From: Pseudomonadota bacterium
GTDB lineage: Bacteria > Pseudomonadota > Gammaproteobacteria > Xanthomonadales > Wenzhouxiangellaceae
Assembly: GCA_013285445.1 (NCBI GenBank)
Contig: CP053448.1
Location: 62,001-126,000, forward strand
Direction of reading: 5' to 3'
Length of the DNA stretch: 64,000 nucleotides
Both the position numbers and the translations under genes were made by a program. The notes under the pieces were generated by a model. The model was not told the DNA's origin. It saw only the letters and a program-made list of their open reading frames with translations, and did not search any database. Every line of letters starts with the position of its first letter. Positions within the stretch are counted from its first letter, which is position 1. Below, one piece after another: positions 45,054 to 52,552 of the stretch.

Positions 45054-45548
45054 GGCCGAGAATGCCTCATGGTATGAGACGGTGCCAGATGGCATGGGGC
45101 CTTTGAAAAGGAGCGCCTGGAAGTACTCTTGAGGCACTCCAGGGAAAGTCAGCGACGCCTCTGCCATAAACCCGAAGCGAGAGTAATAGCGGGGATCACC
45201 AAGCACGACGCACCCAGACGCAGCTAAAACCCGCAGGTCTTCCAGCGCTTGATACATTAGCTTTGTTCCGATACCACTACGCTGGTGCGCTGGCAAAACT
45301 GAAATAGGCCCCAGCCCATACCATCCTTCTGCTCCATCGGAAATGGCAACGGGAGATATCGCAACATGGCCCACCACTATACCGCGATCTTCCGCAATCA
45401 GCGAAACCGTTAGAGCGCCCTGATTGCGGAGTTCCCGAACGATGAATTGCTCGGTATGGTCGGTATGCTCGGCATTCTTGAACGCGGCGACAGTCACCCG
45501 CTCTATCTGGTCGATGTCTGAAGGCGATTCGCTACGGATCTGTATCAC
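45045..45548 (-). CDS. GNAT acetyltransferase (cassette)
   Basis: 167 residues. GNAT motif A (ISVLPAHQRSGIGTKLMYQAL) with the acetyl-CoA loop R/QxxGxG/A is intact, followed by GDPRYYSRFGF. Resembles the YhbS group of small N-acetyltransferases. The 3' end runs into attC 1. Confidence 0.88.
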   Translation of the reverse strand: MIQIRSESPSDIDQIERVTVAAFKNAEHTDHTEQFIVRELRNQGALTVSLIAEDRGIVVGHVAISPVAISDGAEGWYGLGPISVLPAHQRSGIGTKLMYQALEDLRVLAASGCVVLGDPRYYSRFGFMAEASLTFPGVPQEYFQALLFKGPMPSGTVSYHEAFSAKA

Positions 45549-45558
45549 TGTTGTTCAA

Positions 45559-45659
45559 GGCCTGACGCCTGACTTCAGCGGCGTTTGAGGCGACGCCCGT
45601 TTTTGCGGCAGCAAAAATTGGTAGCGGGTCAAACGTCCGCTGCAACGATTTGGTGGGCG
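45559..45659 (-). repeat. attC 2 (divergent)
   Basis: Outer parts match the common plan (GCCTGACG ... TTGGTGGGC with inner CAGCGGCG and CGTCCGCTGCAACG), but the loop region is unrelated to the other sites and both core sites carry changes. Confidence 0.6.
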
Positions 45660-46309
45660 TCATTTGCGCGGAGCAATACGACGCCGATCCCGACGAACCA
45701 AGCGATCTGCAATAGGCCAAAAACAGCTCCCAGTTCACTAAGTGAAGGCACAATTGTCGCAGTACCGCAGACTCCGACTGCAAGGCCGAGCAGGTTGACC
45801 GGCTTGGGAAGAACTGCACGCGCTCGAAGCGAAGCCACGCTGATAATCAAAACCCAAAGCCCGCCGACCACTTCCACGCCGCCGCCGATTCCATCCTGGA
45901 CGATACCGATCACAGTCCACGTTTGAGCTGCCGCCTCAGCGCCAGTTTCATAGGCTCCAGAAACCCAGGCAAGCCCAACGTTTGCCACCATACCACTCGC
46001 CACAACCAAGCCAGCCCAAATGAGGCCGAACGGCGTTCCAATCGAGGCTACCAGCGGTGCGCCCGGTTGTAGCAGCCTGTGTAGTACTACAGAAAGCACC
46101 ACCAGAGCCGCGCCGAAGACCACATAAATGGCGATGTTCCAGAAAATGAACAGAGATTCTCGCTCAAGAATAAACTCCAGCTTCTGGACTTGCGTCCACC
46201 CCTCTGTGTTGCCGGGATTCATCGACGTCGCAAGTAGTGCGAAGCCCAGCACATAACATAGCGCTTGGATTGTTGCGGCGGCGCCACCGATTCGCATTTC
46301 AAGCTTCAT
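45629..46309 (-). CDS. DUF4386-like membrane protein (cassette)
   Basis: Start at ATG 46309. 226 residues, about six hydrophobic helices. Segments NPGNTEGW and WTVIGIVQDGIGGGVEVVGGLW suggest DUF4386. The stop lies within attC 2. A second, clearer DUF4386 cassette is at 54669-55373. Confidence 0.65.
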   Translation of the reverse strand: MKLEMRIGGAAATIQALCYVLGFALLATSMNPGNTEGWTQVQKLEFILERESLFIFWNIAIYVVFGAALVVLSVVLHRLLQPGAPLVASIGTPFGLIWAGLVVASGMVANVGLAWVSGAYETGAEAAAQTWTVIGIVQDGIGGGVEVVGGLWVLIISVASLRARAVLPKPVNLLGLAVGVCGTATIVPSLSELGAVFGLLQIAWFVGIGVVLLRANDAHQIVAADV

Positions 46310-46340
46310 GATTCCTCGACATTCGGGATGCCGTCCAACT

Positions 46341-46427
46341 TGTAACGTCTGAGCCAAGCGGCGCGGCTTTAGCCGCGTCCGGTGGAGGCCCGAAGGGCCG
46401 GAACGTACGTGAGCGATTTGTTATGCG
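46341..46427 (-). repeat. attC 3 (family A)
   Basis: Family A: TAACGTCTGAGCCAAGCGGCG, GGCTTTAGCC stem, GGCCCGAAGGGCC stem, ending GATTTGTTATGC. About 87 bp. Confidence 0.92.
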
Positions 46428-46660
46428 ATTTGCTGTAGGGAGTTGGCAAGATCACGGCCTGCAGTCGGTGGCGGGAGGGGCTTCCCCTCCTTGTGGTAGA
46501 GATCGATAATCTCGTCAACGATCTGACAGAGCTGGTCGAAGACCGCCTTCTCGTCGTCGCCATGACAGCCACCATAGACGAGGCCGGGTGCACTACCCAC
46601 GAAACACTGATCTTCCTCAGACCACTCCACAATCTTGGCGTAGAGGGCACTTTCCTTCAT
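46421..46660 (-). CDS. hicB: HicB-like antitoxin (cassette)
   Basis: 79 residues with the HicB partial RNase-H-like fold: YAKIVEWSEEDQCFVGSAPGL and a helix LCQIVDEIIDLYHKEGKPLPPP. No DNA-binding tail is attached. It overlaps hicA by 4 bp and its stop comes from attC 3. Confidence 0.85.
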   Translation of the reverse strand: MKESALYAKIVEWSEEDQCFVGSAPGLVYGGCHGDDEKAVFDQLCQIVDEIIDLYHKEGKPLPPPTAGRDLANSLQQIA

Positions 46661-46857
46661 TTCTTCGCCTCCTGGACGGCCTTTTCTACCGCCCGAATCT
46701 GATATTTCTTGGCGTCATCATCTCCGAGTTTGCCGGAAATCGTCACAGGTTTCGACACATTCGGGTGGATGAAATTCCGGCGGCTACCCTTCCCTCCCCG
46801 GTTCCGGAAGCCCGCCTTCTCAAGACTCTTAACCAGTTCGCGTACTTTGGGCGGCAC
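46657..46857 (-). CDS. hicA: HicA-type mRNA-interferase toxin (cassette)
   Basis: 66 residues. HicA double-stranded RNA-binding fold with KVRELVKSLEKAGF and GSRRNFIHPNVSKPVTISGK. The catalytic His (FIHP) is present. Toxin-first order with HicB. Intact. Confidence 0.88.
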   Translation of the reverse strand: MPPKVRELVKSLEKAGFRNRGGKGSRRNFIHPNVSKPVTISGKLGDDDAKKYQIRAVEKAVQEAKK

Positions 46858-46952
46858 TAGCGGCTTCTAGGAAAGGTCCGAACAACGGCCGATTTTTTGA
46901 GAAATCAGCATGAGTTTTGAAAAGTTGGCAATTGGGTTCAGTTCTGCTTCCG

Positions 46953-47171
46953 TTATGCAGCGGAGATAACCGCCTTTTCCGTTCCAGAGGGAAGATCGAC
47001 TGAGACGAAAAGCTCTTTGGGGTAGAGATAGTCCTCCCCGGACTCGTCCTTGACACGTAGCTGACCCAAGCTTTCAGCGTCTGGGTCAGGGAGGACTTCG
47101 TAGAGCTTGCGGCGTTCCAGAGAGGCCGGATACTCGGCGTTACTGATGCAGATTACAAAGTGCTGATTCAT
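46953..47171 (-). CDS. 72-residue protein, partner of the disrupted gene upstream
   Basis: Recurring phrases: HFVICISNAEYPASLERRK, EVLPDPDAESLGQLRVKDESGEDYLYP, ELFVSVDLP. I recall small acidic proteins of this type beside the gene family at 47173-47677, but not an established function. The start follows the stop of that gene by one base. An antitoxin role is inference. No attC separates it from hicA. Confidence 0.6.
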   Translation of the reverse strand: MNQHFVICISNAEYPASLERRKLYEVLPDPDAESLGQLRVKDESGEDYLYPKELFVSVDLPSGTEKAVISAA

Positions 47172-47172
47172 T

Positions 47173-47677
47173 TCAACTTTCCAGAAAGCGCTTGATTTTG
47201 AATTCCTTGCGACCTATGCCGGTTGCCTCGTACCGGTGTATCTCCGCCTCGCGCTCCACGCCACTGGGCAGCCGGAGCCTAGTGTACCCCGTCACTCATC
47301 TTGTAACTTATAGAGCGCCGTACAAGCCCGAGCGCAAGGCGGCGCTCGCCGGGAAGGGTGGTGCCCTTTGCAAGAGCGCCAACGCCGCGATCGGGCTTGT
47401 ACGGCGCTCCCGGTCGGGCAAGCGCCTCAGGGGCCATCTGCGGCGTTGCGATTGCTTGACCTAGCCCCACTACGCCGGCGCAATCGCGCCTTGCATCTGG
47501 CCCCTGAGGCGCTCGCTATAAGTCACAAGATGAGTGACGGGGTACACTAGCGAAGCCCTTGCGCTTGTGCCACTTCCCCTTGCCGTAGACCTTACGGAGT
47601 CTTGGCAGTTCACGGATGGACCGGCCCACGGCAAAGGTCTCAGTTCCCTCGATTTCACTTACGATCTCGAAGGTCAC
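47173..47677 (-). pseudogene. Small basic protein gene split by a MITE
   Basis: GTG 47677 has an AGGAG site 7 bp upstream. The 5' part (47547-47677) encodes FEIVSEIEGTETFAVGRSIR and RLRKVYGKGKWHKRKGFA. Removing the insertion and one CTAG copy continues in frame as RLRLPSGVEREAEIHRYEAT and FKIKRFLES to a stop at 47173. The reconstructed protein would be about 79 residues. It is probably the first gene of a two-gene TA-like unit; its function is unknown. Confidence 0.75.
47283..47546. mobile_element. 264-bp foldback MITE with CTAG target duplication
   Basis: Terminal inverted repeats of 31 bp (one mismatch) start TGTACCCCGTCACTCA. CTAG flanks both ends (47279-47282, 47547-47550). Inside are two more perfect or near-perfect inverted repeats: about 19 bp around GCCGTACAAGCCCGA, and about 35 bp around GCGCCTCAGGGGCCA. 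The whole can fold as a three-arm structure. No coding potential for a transposase. Confidence 0.85.
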
Positions 47678-47701
47678 AAAAGTCTCCTAGGTCGAGACTG
47701 C

Positions 47702-47797
47702 ATAACGTCCCGGTTAATCGGCGCAGGCACTGAGTCAACACGGCTTTGCCGGCCTGAAAGCTAACCGGCGTCCGCTTGAGCATTTTTTTAGCGGAAT
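47702..47797 (-). repeat. attC 4 (family C/B hybrid, weak right core)
   Basis: Left half CATAACGTCCCGGTTAATCGG resembles family B; right half GTCCGCTTGAGCATTTT matches family C (51811, 52457). The outer core has decayed to TTTTAGCGG. Confidence 0.75.
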
Positions 47798-48084
47798 TGG
47801 CGAGATTTCCAGTAGCCAGGTTTGCGACTGCCGTGCGCAACTGCCAGGACGAATAGGATATGCCCCTGTTGAGCGTAAATGATGGAATATGGAAAGCTAC
47901 CAACAACAAAGGACCGGAGTTAGTCGTTAAGCGGAGAGCCGATTTCGGGATTCGCCAGAAGCAGCTCCAAGGCCTCCCTCACCGCCCGGCCGAATCTGTG
48001 TCCCAGACCTGGTACCTCGCCCTCGTAGTGAGCAGCTGATTCGATGAACTCGGCTTCAGCCCCCGGATGAAACTCCCATTCCAT
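47788..48084 (-). pseudogene. ParE/RelE toxin with in-frame stop
   Basis: Reading from ATG 48084 (overlapping the antitoxin stop, TAATG): MEWEFHPGAEAEFIESAAHY, then FGRAVREALELLLANPEIGS, then a TAA at codon 55 (47922-47920). The same frame continues with FVVGSFPYSIIYAQQ and VLAVAHGSRKPGYWKSRQFR, the rest of a ParE toxin of about 98 residues. One base change made it a nonsense allele. Confidence 0.8.
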
Positions 48085-48314
48085 TAGCCAAGACGGCGCT
48101 CAAGCTTAGCGAATACCTGACTGGCTGGGATGCCCTGAGCAGATCCGTCCTTTAATTCCTGGAATCGGCGCTGAGCCTCCTTTAGCCAAACCTCATCCAA
48201 TTCCTCGTTCGCCGAGTCTTCCAGGTCGGCCACCAGAAGGCCCAAGAGCTCGCGCTTCTGCAGTGGCTGAAGTTCCCGAATTTCAGCTTGAATTTCGGAT
48301 ATCGCTTTTGCCAC
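48084..48314 (-). CDS. Addiction-module antitoxin of the ParE partner type (cassette)
   Basis: 76 residues: an N-terminal helical stretch with LQPLQKRELLGLLVADLEDS and a charged C-terminus (EVWLKEAQRRFQELKDG). This is the 'addiction module component' antitoxin family that precedes ParE-like toxins. The partner toxin is broken but this gene is intact. Confidence 0.8.
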   Translation of the reverse strand: MAKAISEIQAEIRELQPLQKRELLGLLVADLEDSANEELDEVWLKEAQRRFQELKDGSAQGIPASQVFAKLERRLG

Positions 48315-48367
48315 GTCGGCCTCCGATTTGGTTGAGACTCGCAGTATATCGCTGAATCCTTGCTTCC

Positions 48368-48430
48368 GCTAACGATCTCGGCATCACGTGCGGTGCGCAG
48401 CACCATCAGGTGCATCCCGTTGTTAGAGAG
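48368..48430 (-). repeat. attC 5 (short)
   Basis: About 62 bp: GCTAACGATCTCGGCATCAC and CATCCCGTTGTTAGAG with a GTGC/GCAC inner stem. Unrelated in sequence to family A, same core sites. Confidence 0.8.
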
Positions 48431-48450
48431 CGGTGCTCTCTGCAAGTCTC

Positions 48451-49314
48451 CTATCGAGGGTCGACCTGTTCCCTGAGCCAGGTCACCGCTCGTCCAAGCG
48501 CGTCGTCTGGGACCTCATGTCCACCATCAAACGCGTCGAGCGTGACATCGTAACCCGCCTCCTTCAAAAGGTCTCGCAACCCCTCGGCCTCGGCAAACGG
48601 GACCAACCGATCGGATCGTCCGAGGACAAGCCGCACCTTAAGATGGCTGCCATCTTCCAGGCTGCCACCACGCATCGTGAACAAGTCTCTGTCGATGCCG
48701 ATACCTATCCCGAACGCGATGATCCCCTCGAACCGGTTTCGATTGTAGAAGCCGCCGCCGAGGGCGTATACCCCCCCCAGAGAGAAGCCAAATGCGTAGA
48801 GCGGACCGACGTGATACTGCTCCTGAATCCGATCAATCACGCTTGGGAGAAATTCGAAAGCCGTTATTCTGATCGACTGGGCCTCGATCGCGGGGTCATC
48901 GGTCAGGTTCGGGCCGAGGCCCAGGTTCGAAAGCCAGGTGCTCAGCTCCCAGGTCGAGTGTCGGGCCGAATCGTCCGAAGGAACCGGATAGGGACCCTCC
49001 GGCACGACGGTCAGAAAACCAGCCCGAGCGAACGCCGTCGCGATCCTCTCGAATCGCTTAGACGAACTGCCGTATCCATGCAAGGCGATCACTGCGGGGT
49101 ACGATTGCGTGGAGACGAAGCCTTCCGGTAAGTGGACCCGGATCGGGAATAGTGCACTTGCCTTATGCCACAACAACTCGGGCTGAGATTGGCTCGAAGT
49201 TGCGGGATCCTCTTGCCCAGTGACAGGCTTCGGAAGAATAAGAAAGAAAATAAAGGCAAGGCACGGCAGAACAGCTCGCTGCAACAACCTGGCGGTAGCC
49301 GACCCGATGTTCAT
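48451..49314 (-). CDS. Secreted carboxylesterase-like alpha/beta hydrolase (cassette)
   Basis: Start chosen at Met 49314, opening a signal peptide (LPCLAFIFFLILPKPVTGQ). HGYGSSSKRF oxyanion segment, nucleophile elbow GFSLGGV, Asp in LGRSDRLVPFAEA and His in DGGHEVPD. Phospholipase/carboxylesterase type. One of few enzyme-coding cassettes in the array. Confidence 0.83.
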   Translation of the reverse strand: MNIGSATARLLQRAVLPCLAFIFFLILPKPVTGQEDPATSSQSQPELLWHKASALFPIRVHLPEGFVSTQSYPAVIALHGYGSSSKRFERIATAFARAGFLTVVPEGPYPVPSDDSARHSTWELSTWLSNLGLGPNLTDDPAIEAQSIRITAFEFLPSVIDRIQEQYHVGPLYAFGFSLGGVYALGGGFYNRNRFEGIIAFGIGIGIDRDLFTMRGGSLEDGSHLKVRLVLGRSDRLVPFAEAEGLRDLLKEAGYDVTLDAFDGGHEVPDDALGRAVTWLREQVDPR

Positions 49315-49353
49315 GTTGGTTAGTCCTCGCTCCTTTCCCATGGCCGCTCTCAA

Positions 49354-49412
49354 ACGCTAGCCATCAATTGCGCGACGGAAGGAGCGTCAATTGCATGGCC
49401 TGGTTAGCTGCG
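49354..49412 (-). repeat. attC 6 (short, CATCAATTGCGCG type)
   Basis: AACGCTAGCCATCAATTGCGCGA ... GCGTCAATTGCATGG ... GGTTAGC in broken form. Inverted arms CAATTGC/GCGTCAATTG. Close relative at 60001-60058. Confidence 0.8.
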
Positions 49413-49667
49413 CTTGTAGACATGCTTTCGATGACCAACTTTCACAACCGTTACGACAAGAAGCTCATCTTCCACTTCATATATGATTCGGTACACACCC
49501 TGTCGGATTCGGTAGCGCTCTTGTCCTGAAAGCTTCTCACTGCCGACGGGGCGGGGATTCTCCTGCAGCCCCTCCATGCGCTGAAGAATGCGGGCAACAT
49601 CTTTGTTTGGGATTGGGCGAAGGTCTTTAGAGACAGATTTCTTGAATACAAGCTTATAGTTTGCCAT
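49404..49667 (-). CDS. relE: RelE-family mRNA-interferase toxin (cassette)
   Basis: 87 residues. Standard RelE start YKLVFKKSVSKDLRPIPNKD and core YRIRQGVYRIIYEVEDELLVV, with C-terminal VGHRKHVYKR containing the catalytic Arg/Tyr pattern. Full length, so likely functional. Overlaps its antitoxin by 14 bp. Confidence 0.9.
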   Translation of the reverse strand: MANYKLVFKKSVSKDLRPIPNKDVARILQRMEGLQENPRPVGSEKLSGQERYRIRQGVYRIIYEVEDELLVVTVVKVGHRKHVYKRS

Positions 49668-49887
49668 GAGCCTTCAAATCGTCCAACAAAGCCTCATAGC
49701 TCATGGTTGGCTCAGAAACCCGTTCCTCGAACGCCGCCAAATCTTCCTGATCCTCAGCCAATGCCGCGCGAACAGCATCATTGACGATATCTGATATTGA
49801 ACGATGCGTATGCGCAGCCTTCAGCCGCAGCGCCGCGTGTAACTGAGGGTCAAAATAAACCGTAGAACGCTTCGATGTCTCGCTCAT
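49654..49887 (-). CDS. Ribbon-helix-helix antitoxin of the RelE pair (cassette)
   Basis: Start at ATG 49887 after GGAG. 77 residues: RHH DNA-binding region (STVYFDPQLHAALRLKAAHT, SISDIVNDAVRAAL) and an acidic toxin-binding tail (YEALLDDLKAHGKL). Antitoxin precedes toxin. Confidence 0.88.
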   Translation of the reverse strand: MSETSKRSTVYFDPQLHAALRLKAAHTHRSISDIVNDAVRAALAEDQEDLAAFEERVSEPTMSYEALLDDLKAHGKL

Positions 49888-49955
49888 GGCATTCTCCAAA
49901 TATCGTAACAACTTGTCATTATAGCGTCACAACATTAAAGCGTCAATACTTGCCC

Positions 49956-50029
49956 AGCTAACGCCTTGCTCACCGGTAAATTAGGAGCGCAGCGAGTAAT
50001 TTATCCGCGTGCAGCAACTTGTTGGGTGT
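49956..50029 (-). repeat. attC 7
   Basis: GCTAACGCCTTGCTCACCGG, inner AAATTA/TAATTT stem, ending GCAACTTGTTGGGT. About 73 bp. Similar in layout to the site at 62606. Confidence 0.85.
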
Positions 50030-50706
50030 TTGGCAACCGTTCTCGCTCGGTAAATGCACCACCCGTAAAGGCCGAGTAGCACCGGCGCCGCCCAGATAGA
50101 GAGGAAAGTGAGCATGACGACGACTCCATAAGCAAGATCATTTGCGCTTTTCTCATGCTCTCGAATTCCGCTCATAAGTCTGAAAACAACGTGCTCAAGA
50201 TTCAGTGCAGTTAAAGCGATCACGATCAGTATGAGTGGCAACAGCAAGGAGGTTATGGTGGCCAACCAACCTAGCCCACTGAATACCCGCAAAAACCACC
50301 CATAAAGCGCCACTCTCCAAGCGGCGACAATAGCCAAGAACCACGCATTGGCCGCAGCGGCCTGATCCATGGCCATAAACCTCTCCACCGGAATCGCATA
50401 CAGAACAGCTGGCGGTGAAGTGAGCGTGATAAACAAAAGCACGCTGCGATAAGACCAGTTCCGGGGCCTTAGCGGCAACACCAGAAAATAAATTATCGCG
50501 GCCAGGACAAAGACATAGACAACCGAACCGAGACCAATATATTGCCAAAGATCGGCGCGAGGGTTATCCCAGTAACGGCCGATACCCACAAGCCACGTGA
50601 ACAAAAGGCCGAAAGCCAGATAGGCCGACATATTGTCACGTAAGTGGTTGCTAGGGCGCCTGAATAACAGAAACCGTCCCTCATTAAGCAATATTTCTCG
50701 AATCAT
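49981..50706 (-). CDS. Yip1-like multi-pass membrane protein (cassette)
   Basis: 241 residues, about five hydrophobic helices with the N-terminal PSNHLRDNMSAYLAFGLLFTW. The layout recalls Yip1/YIPF membrane proteins but identity is uncertain. The last codons (CCTRINYSLRS) are read from attC 7, so the natural C-terminus is attC-encoded. Confidence 0.65.
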   Translation of the reverse strand: MIREILLNEGRFLLFRRPSNHLRDNMSAYLAFGLLFTWLVGIGRYWDNPRADLWQYIGLGSVVYVFVLAAIIYFLVLPLRPRNWSYRSVLLFITLTSPPAVLYAIPVERFMAMDQAAAANAWFLAIVAAWRVALYGWFLRVFSGLGWLATITSLLLPLILIVIALTALNLEHVVFRLMSGIREHEKSANDLAYGVVVMLTFLSIWAAPVLLGLYGWCIYRARTVAKHPTSCCTRINYSLRS

Positions 50707-50714
50707 CTTGGTTG

Positions 50715-50800
50715 CTCAACGTCTGAGCTAAGCGGCGCGGCTTTAGCCGCGTCCGGTGGAGGCCCGTAGGGCCGGAACGTACTTGATCGACTTGTTATGC
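50715..50800 (-). repeat. attC 8 (family A)
   Basis: Left core mutated to CTCAACG; otherwise family A with stem loop GGCCCGTAGGGCC and right core CTTGTTATGC. Confidence 0.92.
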
Positions 50801-50807
50801 ATTGGAC

Positions 50808-51080
50808 TCAGAAAATGTCGCTTAGTAGGCTTGCTATTGCCTCGAAGATTGCCAAGATTCCGTCCGCGATAGCCTCAAAGACACCCGCGATAGCTTCCAG
50901 GACGCCTTCGGCTGCCATAGCCACCGGCGCAGCTAACCCTACAACCGAGCTGGCTATTACTGCCAGGGCAAAGATGTTTAGGCCCGCCACCAACAGGTAA
51001 ATACCAGATACGATGATTGCAGTGGCGCAGACGGCATTCAGTGCCCTAAGCGCGGGAGATCTACTCGTCTTTTCACTCAT
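50808..51080 (-). CDS. Small membrane protein (cassette)
   Basis: 90 residues. Hydrophobic segments ATAIIVSGIYLLVAGL and ALAVIASSVVGLAAPVA, then a regular hydrophobic-acidic repeat (LEAIAGVFEAIADGILAIFEAI). No known family. The helical repeat may form an amphipathic membrane helix. Confidence 0.6.
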   Translation of the reverse strand: MSEKTSRSPALRALNAVCATAIIVSGIYLLVAGLNIFALAVIASSVVGLAAPVAMAAEGVLEAIAGVFEAIADGILAIFEAIASLLSDIF

Positions 51081-51121
51081 GTTGTATTTCTAGGTCGTTG
51101 CGGGAGAATCTGATCCGAAAT

Positions 51122-51214
51122 GCATAACGTTCGGGTTAACCGGCGCCTCTACAGAGTTCGCCGGGTTTGCCGCCCTGGAGCTTTCCGGCGTTCGGTTGAA
51201 CCCATTGTTAGGGG
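51122..51214 (-). repeat. attC 9 (family B)
   Basis: CATAACGTTCGGGTTAACCGG ... GTTCGGTTGAACCCATTGTTAGGG. Inner stem includes CCGGGTTTGCCG. About 93 bp. Confidence 0.9.
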
Positions 51215-51233
51215 CGGCTACTGACGATAAACT
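51205..51233 (+). promoter_or_regulatory. Possible promoter for the reversed parDE cassette, -35 inside attC 9
   Basis: TTGTTA (the attC core) is followed by 17 bp and TAAACT, each 4/6 to consensus. Start of transcription near 51240, before a TTGGAGG site and ATG 51262. Would supply expression to a cassette that faces away from the array promoter. Confidence 0.35.
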
Positions 51234-51261
51234 AAAGATAGTACAAAACTTTGGAGGCCAC

Positions 51262-51501
51262 ATGACCGCTGAGCCCCTGGAGCGCCTGCGTTCTGAAATC
51301 CTGGCACTTTCCGAGGCCGAACGGGCAGAATTGGCCCATGACCTGATCAAGAGCCTCGATGCCCCCCGTGATGATGGGGTTGAAGATGCCTGGGACGGAG
51401 AAATATCCAGGCGAATCAATGAGATTGACGCCGGGCAAGCGGAACTAGTTGAGCGGGCCGCGTTTCGGGAAAGGATTCGCGCGAAACTAGAGCGCCAGTA
51501 G
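51262..51501 (+). CDS. Addiction-module antitoxin, reversed cassette
   Basis: ATG 51262 after TTGGAGG. 79 residues: EPLERLRSEILALSEAERAE, LAHDLIKSLDAPRDD, and an acidic-to-basic tail. Same 'addiction module component' family as 48084-48314. This is the only array module transcribed on the plus strand, which needs its own promoter. Confidence 0.85.
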   Translation: MTAEPLERLRSEILALSEAERAELAHDLIKSLDAPRDDGVEDAWDGEISRRINEIDAGQAELVERAAFRERIRAKLERQ

Positions 51502-51816
51502 TGCCGAAGGTTCGAATTCTTCATCAAGCCGTCGAAGAAGCGGAAGCAGCGGCCACCCGGTACGAGCAAGAGCGACGGGGGCTTGGCGCCGAGTTTGCTC
51601 AGGCGATCGAAGCTGCCATTTGATGTTATAGAAGACGGCTTTCTGCCCCTTTCTCCTATGCCCGGAAACTCCGGCACTCTTGGAGCAAAAAGACTCATCC
51701 TTCGCCGTTTCCCATACGACATTATCGTCGTAGGCCGTGGCGATGAATTGATCATTGTGGCATTTGCTCATCACTCTCGAAAGCCTGGCTATTGGCGAGA
51801 TCGTACCAGCCCCTAA
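51501..51816 (+). pseudogene. ParE toxin with +1 frameshift, reversed cassette
   Basis: From GTG 51501 (1-bp overlap with antitoxin stop): VRILHQAVEEAEAAATRYEQ then LGAEFAQAIEAAI and a TGA at 51621. In the next frame the protein goes on as DVIEDGFLPLSPMPG, RLILRRFPYDIIVVGRGDEL, FAHHSRKPGYWRDR. Removing one T of TTT at 51619-51621 restores a full toxin of about 104 residues. Confidence 0.82.
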
Positions 51817-51906
51817 CGTCTATGCTAAGCAGCGCGGGTACGAAACCAATCCGGCGAAGCCGGCCCTGAAGTTACCCTGCGTCCGCTTGAGCATTTTGTT
51901 GGGCGG
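51811..51906 (-). repeat. attC 10 (family C)
   Basis: CCCTAACGTCTATGCTAAGC, inner CCGGCGAAGCCGG, then GTCCGCTTGAGCATTTTGTT GGGC. Same orientation as the rest although the cassette gene is reversed. Confidence 0.9.
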
Positions 51907-52158
51907 TTAGTCGGCATGATGCAACTCCTGCCGAAGTATCTCCCTTAGTTTGCCGGCAGTTAACGGTACATTCTCGTCGTTTAGGGCTGCCCGAAGTGCC
52001 TCATTAATCGCGGTCTGATAACCAATGCCTCTGGCTTCAGCCCGCGCCCGAAATGCCTCAATAATGTCGTTGTCAAGCATGATGGTGATGCGGGTCTTTC
52101 CGGGGGATTCTACGGCAGGGCCTCGTTTACCCTTGCTGAAGTCATACTCTTTACGCAT
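51907..52158 (-). CDS. brnA: BrnA-type antitoxin (cassette)
   Basis: Start at ATG 52158. 83 residues: the conserved RKEYDFSKGKRGP start, then a CopG-like ITIMLDNDIIEAFRARAEARG and helix. BrnA represses the brnTA operon and neutralises BrnT. Overlaps brnT by 8 bp. Confidence 0.88.
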   Translation of the reverse strand: MRKEYDFSKGKRGPAVESPGKTRITIMLDNDIIEAFRARAEARGIGYQTAINEALRAALNDENVPLTAGKLREILRQELHHAD

Positions 52159-52417
52159 GGTAGTTCCTCGCCTCGTTTCGGCTGGCTTTTCGCGCGGAAA
52201 TGATTCGGATACGATCGTCCCGCGGGGTATGGACAACGACCAGAATTCGTCCCAAGGAATCTGCGCCAAGAGTCACGAAGCGGGGCTCACCTTCCGAATC
52301 GGGATCCTCAATCGTGATGCCAAGTGGATCCCGGAGCGCCTGCTCGGCGTGCGCAAAGCTGACGCGGTGTTTGCGGAGGTTAGATGCCGCCTTTTCCGGG
52401 TCGAATTCGATCTCCAT
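52151..52417 (-). CDS. brnT: BrnT-type ribonuclease toxin (cassette)
   Basis: Start at Met 52417 (MEIEFDPEKAASNLRKHRVS). 88 residues with the BrnT pattern FDxxKxxxNxxKHxVSF, ALRDPLGITI, ILVVVHTPRDDRIRIISARKA and REARNYHA. Catalytic-site arginine and histidine are present. Intact. Confidence 0.9.
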   Translation of the reverse strand: MEIEFDPEKAASNLRKHRVSFAHAEQALRDPLGITIEDPDSEGEPRFVTLGADSLGRILVVVHTPRDDRIRIISARKASRNEARNYHA

Positions 52418-52456
52418 GCGCCTAGTATGCATATAGTATGCATATCAGTCAACAGT

Positions 52457-52552
52457 GGCCAACGTCGATCCTAAGCGGCGCGGGCACAGAGCCAACCCGG
52501 CTTTGCCGGCCCGAAAGTTACCCCGCGTCCGCTTGAGCATTTTGTTGGGCCG
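52457..52552 (-). repeat. attC 11 (family C)
   Basis: GGCCAACGTCGATCCTAAGC, CCCGGCTTTGCCGGCC stem, GTCCGCTTGAGCATTTTG then TTGGGCC. About 95 bp. Confidence 0.9.

Noticed and set aside
47279..47550. Open frames inside the palindromic 264-bp element
   Set aside because: They arise from inverted repeats read on both strands; no transposase-like or other protein motif is present.
47655..47909. 84-codon minus-strand frame across attC 4
   Set aside because: It is an out-of-frame shadow of the broken ParE toxin, whose proper frame starts at 48084.
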